From NCBI RefSeq assembly GCF_029360585.1, contig NZ_JAQZSJ010000016.1, forward strand, positions 104,474-136,614: a stretch of 32,141 bases of DNA, read 5' to 3'. The position numbers were made by a program, and so were the translations under genes. The DNA comes from Cohnella caldifontis. GTDB taxonomy: Bacteria; Bacillota; Bacilli; Paenibacillales; Paenibacillaceae. The stretch's first letter is position 1, and the number at the start of each line of letters is the position of its first letter. The notes beneath the pieces were generated by a model. The model searched no databases and had not been told where the DNA came from. It saw nothing but the letters and a program-made list of their open reading frames with translations. Shown piece by piece: positions 21,623-29,196 of the stretch.

Positions 21623-21806
21623 TAACGGACACCTCGGCCGCTATTTGGCGCGCGAACGCTCACTCCTTCTATCTAACGGACAGAGCGGACCTTATTGGAA
21701 TCCATGCCACGCGGAAAGCGGGATTTTTTGCGCAATAAGCGCAACCATGACCGTTAGAATTCGAAAAGGGCGATCATTTTCCAAATAACGTCCGCCGTGT
21801 CCATTA
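21623..21806. repeat. Cluster of four TAACGGACA-type intergenic repeats
   Basis: Two plus-strand copies (21623-21648: TAACGGACA, GC-rich core, TATTTGG; 21674-21698: TAACGGACA, core, TTATTGG) face two minus-strand copies. The minus copies are 21731-21756 (TAACGGTCA...TTATTGCG) and 21781-21806 (TAATGGACA...TTATTTGG). A fifth copy lies at 11-36. Each is about 26 bp. The two inverted pairs could fold together. Most of the gap from 21563 to 22081 consists of this cluster plus the hairpins to its right, and no gene is seen there on the plus strand. Confidence 0.6.
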
Positions 21807-21860
21807 GCGAGGCGTGTCCAATCCGCGTGAACGATGGAGCCGGGTACGTACAGGGCAACG

Positions 21861-21897
21861 ATAAATAAAAAGACTGCCGAGCCATCGCTCGGCAGTC
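21861..21897 (-). terminator. Terminator of the candidate small RNA
   Basis: GACTGCCGAGC-CATC-GCTCGGCAGTC is a perfect 11-bp stem. On the minus strand it is followed by TTTTTATTTAT. The plus-strand side lacks a T-tract, so it works leftward. Confidence 0.8.
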
Positions 21898-21974
21898 CGA
21901 TCCGACACGTTACGTGTCGGCGTATAGGTATTTTAGACAGATTTTAAGCAGAGGTACATATCCTCGTTCCTTAT
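21862..21974 (-). ncRNA. Candidate minus-strand small RNA (about 113 nt)
   Basis: A SigA-type promoter at 21981-22009 would start transcription near 21974. Transcription would end at a perfect 11-bp terminator hairpin (21872-21897) followed by TTTTTATTTAT. A second perfect 8-bp hairpin with a TTA loop lies just before it (21902-21920). The 5' half contains GAGG-N7-CCTC and a tiny frame, MYLCLKSV, at 21959-21933. The AAGG 9 nt before its ATG is a weak ribosome binding site. It could be a regulatory RNA, a leader-peptide RNA, or the remnant of a longer unit. No family was recognised. Confidence 0.5.
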
Positions 21975-21980
21975 GATAAT

Positions 21981-22009
21981 AGTATAAACCGAAGAAAAAG
22001 ATAAGTCTA
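21981..22009 (-). promoter_or_regulatory. Minus-strand SigA-type promoter
   Basis: On the minus strand: TAGACT (plus 22004-22009), 17-bp spacer, TATACT (plus 21981-21986). It points away from the ABC transporter operon and towards the terminator at 21861-21897. Confidence 0.6.
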
Positions 22010-22016
22010 TACTTAT
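22001..22016. promoter_or_regulatory. Inverted repeat ATAAGT-CTAT-ACTTAT
   Basis: Perfect 6-bp arms overlap the -35 box of the minus-strand promoter, 65 nt before the ABC operon start. It also contains a plus-strand TATACT (22008-22013). It may be an operator for divergent transcription; the regulator is unknown. Confidence 0.4.
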
Positions 22017-22081
22017 TTGGAAATATTGGATATATTTCTTCCTGCCTTCAAACAATCGCTTAAAGAGGAGGGAGAATACCG

Positions 22082-22876
22082 GTGATCGCGCTGGAGGGAA
22101 TCAGCAAGTCGTATCGCGTGGCCAAACGCGCCGCGGGCTTCAGGGAGGCGGCCAAAGCGCTGTTCTTCCGGGAGCATACGGTCGTGGACGCGCTGCGGAA
22201 CGTGTCCTTCGATATCCGGGAGGGAGATATCGCGGGCTACATCGGACCGAACGGAGCGGGCAAATCGACCACGATCAAAATCATGTGCGGCATCCTGGTG
22301 CCGGAGGCAGGCAGCTGCTCCGTGCTGGGTTACACGCCTTGGAAACAGCGCATGGACTACGTGCGCCGGATCGGCGTGGTCTTCGGTCAGCGCTCGCAGC
22401 TCTGGTGGGATGTCCCGGTTATCGATTCGTTCGAAATGCTGCGGCACATTTACAAGATTCCTCCGGCGGATTACCAGCGAACGCTTGCCTTGTTGACGGA
22501 AACGCTCGATCTTGGCGACATCGTCCGGACGCCGGTCCGGCAGCTCAGTCTCGGCCAGCGCATGCGGTGCGAGATCGCGGCGTCGCTGCTGCACGAGCCC
22601 CGGATCCTGTTCCTGGACGAGCCGACTATCGGACTCGATGCCGCGAGCAAAATCGCCGTCCGCGATTTCATCAAGACGATCAACCGGGAGAAAGGCGTCA
22701 CGGTGATACTGACGACCCACGACATGAGCGACATCGAGGCGCTCGCGAACCGCATCCTTCTAATCGGCAAAGGAACGTTGCTCTATGACGGCGATCTGCC
22801 CGATTTGCGGAGCCGTTACGGCAACGATCCGATGGACGGACTCATCCTGCGGTTATATCGGGAGCATCAGATATGA
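22082..22876 (+). CDS. ABC transporter ATP-binding protein (ABC-2 exporter type)
   Basis: A 264-residue nucleotide-binding subunit. It has Walker A YIGPNGAGKSTT (residues 53-64), Q-loop region VVFGQRSQLWWD, signature LSLGQRMRCEIAASLL, Walker B ILFLDEPTIGLD and the switch histidine in LTTHD. The WWDVPVIDSF segment and the short C-terminus fit the NatA/DrrA-like subgroup that works with two integral ABC-2 permeases. The GTG start follows GGAGGGAG. It overlaps the first permease by 4 nt (ATGA). The complex probably exports an unknown compound; the cargo is not predictable. Confidence 0.92.
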   Translation: MIALEGISKSYRVAKRAAGFREAAKALFFREHTVVDALRNVSFDIREGDIAGYIGPNGAGKSTTIKIMCGILVPEAGSCSVLGYTPWKQRMDYVRRIGVVFGQRSQLWWDVPVIDSFEMLRHIYKIPPADYQRTLALLTETLDLGDIVRTPVRQLSLGQRMRCEIAASLLHEPRILFLDEPTIGLDAASKIAVRDFIKTINREKGVTVILTTHDMSDIEALANRILLIGKGTLLYDGDLPDLRSRYGNDPMDGLILRLYREHQI

Positions 22877-23676
22877 GCGCCTATCTCGCGATCGGAAAGA
22901 TCCGTTTCCTCGCCGGCATGCAGTATCGCGCGGCTGCGGCGGCCGGCGTGCTGACGCAGCTGTTCTTCGGCCTCATTTTCCTGATGGTCTACGTGGCATT
23001 CTATGACCAGGGAGGCGCGGGGCAGCCGATTTCCCTGCGGGAAGTGGCGGCTTATATCTGGCTGCAGCAAATTTTCCTTTCCTTCATCATGCTATGGCTG
23101 CGGGACCCCGAAATCTTCTCTTTGATCACGAGCGGCAATATCGCCTACGAGTTATGCCGGCCGTGCCGGCTGTACGCGTTCTGGTTCGCCAAGCTTCTCG
23201 CCACCCGGATCTCCGGCGCGGTCCTGCGATGCTTTCCCATTCTGCTGGCCGTGTTCTTCCTGCCTGCCCCGTACGCTCTGCCCCTCCCGGCGTCTCCCGC
23301 CGCATTCGCGCTGTTCGCGGCGGCGCTGCTGATCGGGCTGTGCCTCGTGGTTTCGATCTCCATGCTGATTTATATTTCCGTGTTCTGGACGATGTCGCCG
23401 GTCGGTTCGAGTCTCATGGTGTCGGTGGCGGGGGAATTCCTGGCCGGCATGATCGTTCCGGTGCCGCTCATGCCGGGCTGGATGCAGACGGTTGCCTATC
23501 TCCTTCCGTTCCGGTGGACGACGGATTTTCCTTTTCGGGTCTATGCGGGGAATATCCCGATCGGGGAAGCCGCATGGGGAATCGGGGTCCAGCTCGCATG
23601 GTTCGCCGCGCTTGTCCTATTCGGCCAATGGCTATTGAACCGGGCGCTCCGGCGCGTCGTCGTGCAGGGAGGGTGA
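22873..23676 (+). CDS. ABC-2 type permease subunit 1
   Basis: A 267-residue integral membrane protein with about six helices. These include LTQLFFGLIFLMVYVAFY, FALFAAALLIGLCLVVSISMLIYI and WGIGVQLAWFAALVLFGQWLL. The cytoplasmic segment SGNIAYELCRPCRLYAFWFAKL between helices resembles the coupling region of the DUF990/ABC-2 family. Its ATG overlaps the ATPase stop (ATGA). The second permease begins 7 nt later. Two different permeases with one ATPase indicate a heterodimeric channel. Confidence 0.87.
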   Translation: MSAYLAIGKIRFLAGMQYRAAAAAGVLTQLFFGLIFLMVYVAFYDQGGAGQPISLREVAAYIWLQQIFLSFIMLWLRDPEIFSLITSGNIAYELCRPCRLYAFWFAKLLATRISGAVLRCFPILLAVFFLPAPYALPLPASPAAFALFAAALLIGLCLVVSISMLIYISVFWTMSPVGSSLMVSVAGEFLAGMIVPVPLMPGWMQTVAYLLPFRWTTDFPFRVYAGNIPIGEAAWGIGVQLAWFAALVLFGQWLLNRALRRVVVQGG

Positions 23677-23683
23677 GGCGTTC

Positions 23684-24466
23684 ATGCGATTGTACGTCCG
23701 ATATCTGAGTCTCCTGTTCAGGTCGCAGATGCAGTACCCCTCTTCGTTCTGGCTGCTCTGCTTCGGGCAGTTTTTCATTCCGTTTACCGTGTTTGCCGGA
23801 TTCTACTTCCTGTTCGAGCGTTTCGGAGAGGTCCGGGGATGGACATTCTACGAGGCGGCGCTTTGCTTCGGCGTCGTGCACCTGGCGTTCTCCATCGCGG
23901 AGTGCTTCGCGCGCGGATTCGACGCCTTCTCGAGCCTGGTCGCCGCGGGTGATTTCGACCGCCTGCTGGTCCGTCCGCGCAGTGTGGCTCTCCAAGTGCT
24001 GGGTTCCAAGTTCGAGTTCACCCGTTTCGGGCGTTTGCTTCAGGGTTTCGCCGTGCTCGGCATCGCGATCGGCAATCTCCAGGTGGAGTGGAACGCGGTC
24101 AAGGCGGCGACGTTGGCGTTCATGGTGATCGGAGGCGCCCTCGTCTTCGCGGGGATTTTCATCCTGGCGGCGACGATGTGCTTTTGGACGGTACAGGCGC
24201 TGGAGGTGGCGAATATTTTCACGGACGGAGGCAGGGAGATGGCGCAGTACCCGTTGCACCTTTACGAGAGGTGGGTGCTCGTCTTTTTCACCTTCGTCAT
24301 CCCGTTCGGAGCCGTCAGCTATTGGCCTTTGCTGTCGGTCCTCGGCAAAACGGACGGTAACGGGCTCCTCTACATGGTCATGCCGCTGGCAAGCGTGCTG
24401 TTCTTGCTTCCGTGTCTCGCGGCGTGGAGCTTCGGCGTGCGGCATTACCGTTCGACCGGCTCCTAG
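23684..24466 (+). CDS. ABC-2 type permease subunit 2 (DUF990-like)
   Basis: A 260-residue membrane protein with about six helices. Family features are an early YPSSFWLLCFGQFFIPF helix, the loop ARGFDAFSSLVAAGDFDRLLVRPRSVALQVLG, and MAQYPLHLYERWVLVFFTFVIPFGAVSYWP. These are characteristic of the DUF990 partner permease. GGGTGAGG precedes the ATG. It is the third and last gene of the ABC operon. No convincing terminator is seen before the kinase gene, but a fresh promoter lies at 24477-24505. Confidence 0.87.
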   Translation: MRLYVRYLSLLFRSQMQYPSSFWLLCFGQFFIPFTVFAGFYFLFERFGEVRGWTFYEAALCFGVVHLAFSIAECFARGFDAFSSLVAAGDFDRLLVRPRSVALQVLGSKFEFTRFGRLLQGFAVLGIAIGNLQVEWNAVKAATLAFMVIGGALVFAGIFILAATMCFWTVQALEVANIFTDGGREMAQYPLHLYERWVLVFFTFVIPFGAVSYWPLLSVLGKTDGNGLLYMVMPLASVLFLLPCLAAWSFGVRHYRSTGS

Positions 24467-24477
24467 GCGGGGACGGT

Positions 24478-24505
24478 TTCGACGGGAGAACCCGGTGTGT
24501 ATAAT
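24478..24505 (+). promoter_or_regulatory. Promoter upstream of the hybrid kinase
   Basis: TTCGAC (24478-24483), 16-bp spacer, consensus TATAAT (24500-24505). The -35 is imperfect. The leader to the ATG is about 130 nt and contains TTCTT-AA-AAGAA near its end. Confidence 0.5.
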
Positions 24506-24639
24506 GGAAGATAGAGCCGTACGAAAGCAACTTTTTCCAACCGCAAATTCAGACAGTTCTCGACATCTCGCCGCGCGTCCGATAGACTTTTCTTAAAAGA
24601 AGGACATCATGGCACGGCGGATGAGGGAGAACCGGGAAT

Positions 24640-27600
24640 ATGGGGAAAAAGCTGGTCGCGTTCATCGTTACGTTCACGATCCTGGCGGCGACTTACGGGA
24701 TTTTTTTCGCTTACTTCTCTTTCAACGGGAAACAGACGCCGAAAGCCGAAGGCGGCCAGCTGGATTTGACGTCCTGGCGGTTTGCGGACGACGGAATCGT
24801 TCCCTTGGACGGGGAATGGACGTTTTACCCGCAGCGGCTATTGTCCCCCGCGGATTTTGCTTCTCCCCCCGAGACCGGAAGCCCTTCGCCCGCGGAGTCC
24901 GTCCGCGTGCCCGGGTCTTGGCCCAAGAAAGCGGGCACGACCGGCATGGCGACGTATCGGCTTCGGATCAAGGTCGCGGACGGGGATTCCGTCTACGGCC
25001 TGAAAACGTCGTCGATCCAGCTGGCCAACCGGGTGTACATAAACGGCAAAGAAATCGGCGGCAGCGGCGTACCGGCGGAGTCGAAATCCGCCTACCGAGC
25101 GGAAAACAGGCCGTTCGTCGGCTATTTCAAGCTTCAGCCCGGCTGGAACGATCTCGTCGTGCAAACGGCCAACTTCGAAATGCCCGCGAGCAGCGGCATC
25201 AACGAATCCGTTTACTTGGGCTATTCCGGCCAAATTTCACGGTTGCGCGACCAAGCGACGACGCACGATTGGATCACGGTCGTCTCTTTCCTCATCATGG
25301 GGCTGTATTTCATCGGCTTGTTCTCCCAGCGCAAAAGGGACGACTCCCTGATCTTTTTCGGCATGATCTGCCTGTTCTTCGCCTTGTTCGCGAGCACGCG
25401 GGGCGAGAGGGTCCTGTATATCCTGTCTGATTCCGTTCCGTTCTGGTTGTTCCTGCGCATTCAGACCCTCTCGGCGCTCGGGGCCGGGCTGGGCTTTTTC
25501 CTCTATTTGAACTCGGCGTTCCGGACTTACTGCACAAGGTGGCTCATCCGGGTCGGATGGGCTGCGGGAACGGTCATGATCGTTCTGTCCCTGCTCTTCC
25601 TGCCTCAAATCGATACGGCTTCGTTTCGTTTGCTGACGACGGTCTACGCTACATTCCCTTTGTTGTATGCCGTCTACATTTTCGTCACCGCGGCCTTCCA
25701 CAAAGTGGAGGGCAGCCTCAACCTGGTCGTCGCGGCGATCGCTTTGAACGCGCATGCGCTCATCCAGAACTCGAACGTGTATTTCGCGGTTCCCGTCTAT
25801 CAGGTGCCTCCCTTCGAGCCTTTCCTGTTCCTGCTGGCGCTGGCCCTCCTTATGTCGCTCCGCTTTTCCAACGCTTATCGTCAGATCGAGAAACTCACCG
25901 TACAACTGCTCAAATCGGACAAATTGAAGGACGAGTTCCTGGCACGGACCTCGCATGAGTTCAAGTCTCCGCTCCACGGCATCCTGAACATCGCCAAATC
26001 GATGCTCGGAGACGCCGAACAGCCGCCGACGGCCCGGCAGCGGGAGAAGCTGCAGCTCATTACCGGCATTACGGGCCGGCTCTCGCAGCTTGTCTACGAC
26101 ATTTTGGATTTCTCCAAGCTCAAACAAGGAGAGTTGACCGTCGATCCGATGCCGATCGATCTCCATTCGGTCGTCGAAATGCAGGTGCGCATCCACTCGT
26201 TCCAATGCGCGGATCGCGATATTCGGCTGGAAAACCGGGTGCCGGTGCATCTGCCTTACGCGCTCGCCGACGAAAGCCGGTTCAGCCAGATCATGAGCAA
26301 TTTGCTGGACAACGCCGTCCGGCATACGGCGAGCGGCAGCATCGTCGTGACCGCGGCGGAGAACCGGGGGAAAATCGAAATTTCGGTGCAGGATACGGGC
26401 GAAGGCATCGATCCGCAAGACCTGCCGCACATTTTCGATGCCTTCAAATCGTTGGACGCGAAAATGGAACGCAGCGGCTTCGGCCTCGGTTTATCCATCG
26501 CCAAGCAGCTGGTCGAGCTCCAGCACGGGGAAATCGCGGTGACCTCCGAAAAGGGTGTCGGGACGACGTTTACGTTCACGCTTCCCGTCGCCCAACACAA
26601 GAGCCGGCGTGAAGCCGCGAACCGGGGAAGCCGGGCGGGCGCCATCGAGCCGGAGTATTCGTTTCCCACGCCTTATTACCGGGATTTGAAGGGAAAGCAT
26701 ACCGTCCTGATCGTGGACGACCAGTTCCCGAACCTGAAAGTGCTGATCGATGCGCTGGAACCCCTCGGATGCAACGTCATCGCGGTGAAGAACGGATACG
26801 AGGCGCTCGAGCAGCTCTCGACGTCCAAGGCAATCGACCTCGTCGTCCTGGACCTCATGATGCCCGGGATATCGGGTTACGAAGTGTGCCAGAAAATCCG
26901 CGAAACTTACACGCTGCTCGACCTTCCCGTATTGATGGTCACGGCGGCCATTCAGCCCCAGGACAAGGTGGCTGCCTTCGAGGCGGGCGCCAACGATTTC
27001 CTGACGAAACCGTTCGACCTGGCGGAGCTGAAGGCGAGAATCGGCAGCCTGCTGGCGCTTAAGGAGGCATTGGCCAAAGCGGTCGACCTGGAGGTTGCGT
27101 TCCTGCAATCGCAGATCAAACCGCATTTTCTGTTCAACGTGCTCAACAGCATCGTTTCTCTCAGCTATACGGACGAGGAACGGTCGCGGAAATTGACGAT
27201 GGATTTGGCCGATTATTTGCGAGGCAGCTTCCGGTTCAGCAACGTGGAGAGCCGGGTTCCGTTCGGGGAAGAGCTCGATTTGATCCAAACCTACGTCGAG
27301 ATCGAAAAAGCCAGATTCAAAGACCGGATCCGGTTCGAGTACGACATCAGCGAAGAGGCGTACGGCGCGAACATCCCGCCCCTGCTGCTGCAACCGCTCG
27401 TGGAAAACGCGATCCGCCACGGCTTCGCCGACCGCTTCGAAGGGGGGACGGTGCGGATGAAAGCCGACGCGGAGGCGGGAATTTGCCGTTTCGTCATTGA
27501 AGACGACGGCGTCGGCATCGAACCCGGCCGCCTGAAGGCATTGCTCGAGACCGGCACGGAAGGGCGGCAGGGCGTCGGCATCCTCAATATCAACAAGCGG

Positions 27601-27693
27601 TTGAAGTACGAATACGGAACGCAATTGCAGGTGGAAAGCGTACCCGGGCGCGGGACGAGGGTAACCGTGCGGATTCCCGTGGGATCGGCATGA
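24640..27693 (+). CDS. 7TM hybrid sensor kinase with two kinase modules and a receiver
   Basis: A 1017-residue protein. A signal-anchor helix comes first, then an extracytoplasmic beta-sandwich (about 40-200; LDGEWTFYPQ, VRVPGSWP, WNDLVVQTAN) as in 7TMR-DISM receptors, then about seven helices (about 210-415). The first kinase has HisKA H439 (ARTSHEFKSPLHG), LLDNAVRHT and GFGLGLSIAKQLVE. A receiver follows with D738 (VVLDLMMPGISG). Then comes a LytS/His_kinase-type module with H829 (QSQIKPHFLFNVLNSI) and its own ATPase (LVENAIRHGF, GVGILNINKRL). Two different kinase classes in one chain are unusual. The beta-sandwich resembles sugar-binding folds, so a carbohydrate or envelope signal is possible. 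The receiver-SARP gene follows by 94 nt and is the likely target. Confidence 0.9.
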   Translation: MGKKLVAFIVTFTILAATYGIFFAYFSFNGKQTPKAEGGQLDLTSWRFADDGIVPLDGEWTFYPQRLLSPADFASPPETGSPSPAESVRVPGSWPKKAGTTGMATYRLRIKVADGDSVYGLKTSSIQLANRVYINGKEIGGSGVPAESKSAYRAENRPFVGYFKLQPGWNDLVVQTANFEMPASSGINESVYLGYSGQISRLRDQATTHDWITVVSFLIMGLYFIGLFSQRKRDDSLIFFGMICLFFALFASTRGERVLYILSDSVPFWLFLRIQTLSALGAGLGFFLYLNSAFRTYCTRWLIRVGWAAGTVMIVLSLLFLPQIDTASFRLLTTVYATFPLLYAVYIFVTAAFHKVEGSLNLVVAAIALNAHALIQNSNVYFAVPVYQVPPFEPFLFLLALALLMSLRFSNAYRQIEKLTVQLLKSDKLKDEFLARTSHEFKSPLHGILNIAKSMLGDAEQPPTARQREKLQLITGITGRLSQLVYDILDFSKLKQGELTVDPMPIDLHSVVEMQVRIHSFQCADRDIRLENRVPVHLPYALADESRFSQIMSNLLDNAVRHTASGSIVVTAAENRGKIEISVQDTGEGIDPQDLPHIFDAFKSLDAKMERSGFGLGLSIAKQLVELQHGEIAVTSEKGVGTTFTFTLPVAQHKSRREAANRGSRAGAIEPEYSFPTPYYRDLKGKHTVLIVDDQFPNLKVLIDALEPLGCNVIAVKNGYEALEQLSTSKAIDLVVLDLMMPGISGYEVCQKIRETYTLLDLPVLMVTAAIQPQDKVAAFEAGANDFLTKPFDLAELKARIGSLLALKEALAKAVDLEVAFLQSQIKPHFLFNVLNSIVSLSYTDEERSRKLTMDLADYLRGSFRFSNVESRVPFGEELDLIQTYVEIEKARFKDRIRFEYDISEEAYGANIPPLLLQPLVENAIRHGFADRFEGGTVRMKADAEAGICRFVIEDDGVGIEPGRLKALLETGTEGRQGVGILNINKRLKYEYGTQLQVESVPGRGTRVTVRIPVGSA

Positions 27694-27787
27694 GGCGGAT
27701 CTTGTGAGAAATCTGGGAGAATGCCGTGCTACAATCCGAAAAGACCGGCGGATGTCCGCCGACGCCTCAGGGTTAGGAGGAGAGCCG

Positions 27788-28921
27788 TTGATACGCGTCA
27801 TGATCGTAGAGGATGAGAAGCCGATCCTGGACTTGATGGACAGGCTCGTCAGCCGGCATCCCGCGCTGGAAGTCGCCGGCGCGTTCGTAAGTCCGCTCGA
27901 GGCGCTGGATCGGGCAGCGGAACTGAAGCCCGACGCGGCGTTTCTGGATGTCGAGATGCCGAAGATGGGAGGCATCCAGCTGGCGGAAAAGCTGAAGGCG
28001 CTGGACGATGAGATGCAAATCGTGTTCACGACGGCGTATCCGGACTACGCGGTGGACGCGTTCCGCGTGAGCGCGGTCGATTATTTGCTCAAGCCGGTCA
28101 CGCCGGACGCGCTCGAACGGATCGTGGCCAGGCTCGCCAAAAACCACGCGCGCAGGTCCGCCCCTCAGCCGGTTCGGGAGCCGGAGGGCGGACCTTTTGT
28201 CCGGTGTCTGGGCACGTTCGAGACGCGGGGGCGGGACGGAACCCTGGTCAATTGGCCGACGCGAAAGACGGAGGAGCTGTTCGCCTATTTCCTCGCGTAT
28301 CCCAAGCGGCAGGCAGGCAAGTGGCAGCTGGCCGACCTGCTCTGGCCGGATCTGGACGAGGACCGCGGGCTGCATAACGTCCATAACACGGTGTACCGTC
28401 TGAAAAAAACGCTCAAGGACGCCGGCATCGAAGCGGATCTGCAGCTGACCAACGAAGGGTATCGGCTGCAAATGCCGCCGGAATTTTCGGATCTGGAGCA
28501 GGTGCGCAGCTACATGGACCGTACGGACGCCATAGACGAACGGAACGCGGCGGAAGGCTTGAAGCTGCTTCGTTCATGCACCGGCTCCCTATATGCGGGC
28601 AAGGATTACCTGTGGAGCGTCGGGATGGAGATCGAGGTATCCGCGGAGCTTGCCTCGTTATGCCGGATGCTGACCAAGCATTATCTCGGAGTCTCGGACC
28701 GGACGTCGGCGAAGGAAACGCTGCGCTTCTACTTGTCCGCCGCGCCGCTTCACGAGGATTTGACCCGGGAGCTTCTGCAGCTGTATGCCGAGGACGGAGA
28801 GACGGAGCCGTTTCGGACTCTGTATGGACAATACGCCGCCAGGATGGAAAGCGAACTGGGCGTCGAGCCTTCCGAGGAGATCCGGGAGATGGCGGCTCGC
28901 TTCCTCAATCATCGCGTCTAA
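27788..28921 (+). CDS. Response regulator with SARP/BTAD output domain
   Basis: A 377-residue protein. The LytTR/CheY-like receiver (1-120) has acidic residues in VEDE, D54 (AAFLDVEMPKMGG) and VDYLLKPV. A winged-helix SARP domain spans about 135-225 (WPTRKTEELFAYFLAYPKRQ, LLWPDLDEDRGLHNVHNTVYRLKK). A helical BTAD spans about 240-375. SARP-BTAD outputs are best known from Streptomyces antibiotic regulators. Receiver fusions of this kind occur in low-GC relatives. The TTG start lies 6-7 nt after AGGAGG; an ATG four codons on is the alternative. It is paired with the upstream double kinase and followed by a terminator. Target genes are unknown. Confidence 0.88.
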   Translation: MIRVMIVEDEKPILDLMDRLVSRHPALEVAGAFVSPLEALDRAAELKPDAAFLDVEMPKMGGIQLAEKLKALDDEMQIVFTTAYPDYAVDAFRVSAVDYLLKPVTPDALERIVARLAKNHARRSAPQPVREPEGGPFVRCLGTFETRGRDGTLVNWPTRKTEELFAYFLAYPKRQAGKWQLADLLWPDLDEDRGLHNVHNTVYRLKKTLKDAGIEADLQLTNEGYRLQMPPEFSDLEQVRSYMDRTDAIDERNAAEGLKLLRSCTGSLYAGKDYLWSVGMEIEVSAELASLCRMLTKHYLGVSDRTSAKETLRFYLSAAPLHEDLTRELLQLYAEDGETEPFRTLYGQYAARMESELGVEPSEEIREMAARFLNHRV

Positions 28922-28926
28922 CCAAC

Positions 28927-28973
28927 GATCGCCCGGAGCAACTCCAATTCGCTTCGGGCGATCCTTTTATTTC
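28927..28973 (+). terminator. Terminator after the SARP regulator
   Basis: GATCGCCCG-G-AGC pairs with GCT-T-CGGGCGATC (one G-T pair), followed by CTTTTATTT. Confidence 0.85.
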
Positions 28974-29040
28974 CGACCCCGTCAAACCGGCATGTTCGCG
29001 CGGATGCCAACATTTGTGGCATGAACCCTCCCTGGAAACC

Positions 29041-29049
29041 TGCTAGACT
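29041..29049 (+). promoter_or_regulatory. Extended -10 promoter of the riboswitch-CAP unit
   Basis: TGCTAGACT is a TGn-extended -10 box about 15 nt before the riboswitch core. The -35 region is not consensus. Confidence 0.5.
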
Positions 29050-29059
29050 TAGAGACATT

Positions 29060-29175
29060 CCAAGCCGAAGTCCGTCATCGGACGCGGGGGATCCATCTTC
29101 GGGGTGAAGCCGCATGCCACGCATGCGGCCGGGTCTACTCTTTGACCCGAACCCGTCAGCTAACCTCGCAGGCAA
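29060..29175 (+). ncRNA. c-di-AMP riboswitch (ydaO/yuaA type)
   Basis: It shows the conserved ydaO blocks in order: GCCGAAGTCCG, GGGGGATCCA, GGGGTGAAGC and the 3' block CGAACCCGTCAGCTAACCTC plus GCAGGC. Helices GTCCG/CGGAC, CCGCATGC/GCATGCGG and GGGTC/GACCC are perfect. This class binds cyclic di-AMP and usually turns off potassium-uptake and cell-wall hydrolase genes. Here it precedes a secreted CAP-domain gene. No terminator separates it from the gene. The ribosome binding site (AGGGAGG) begins about 6 nt after the aptamer, so control at translation initiation is possible. Confidence 0.93.
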
Positions 29176-29196
29176 AAAAAGGGAGGAATACCGCAA

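Noticed and set aside
21933..21959. Type I toxin peptide in the candidate small RNA
   Set aside because: The frame encodes only eight residues with a weak ribosome binding site and no membrane-spanning length. I kept it as part of the small RNA note and not as a gene.
22082..24466. HrtAB heme exporter linked to the HssRS-like system
   Set aside because: HrtB-type exporters have a large MacB-like loop and one permease. These are two small ABC-2/DUF990-like permeases, over 4 kb away with the cad operon between.
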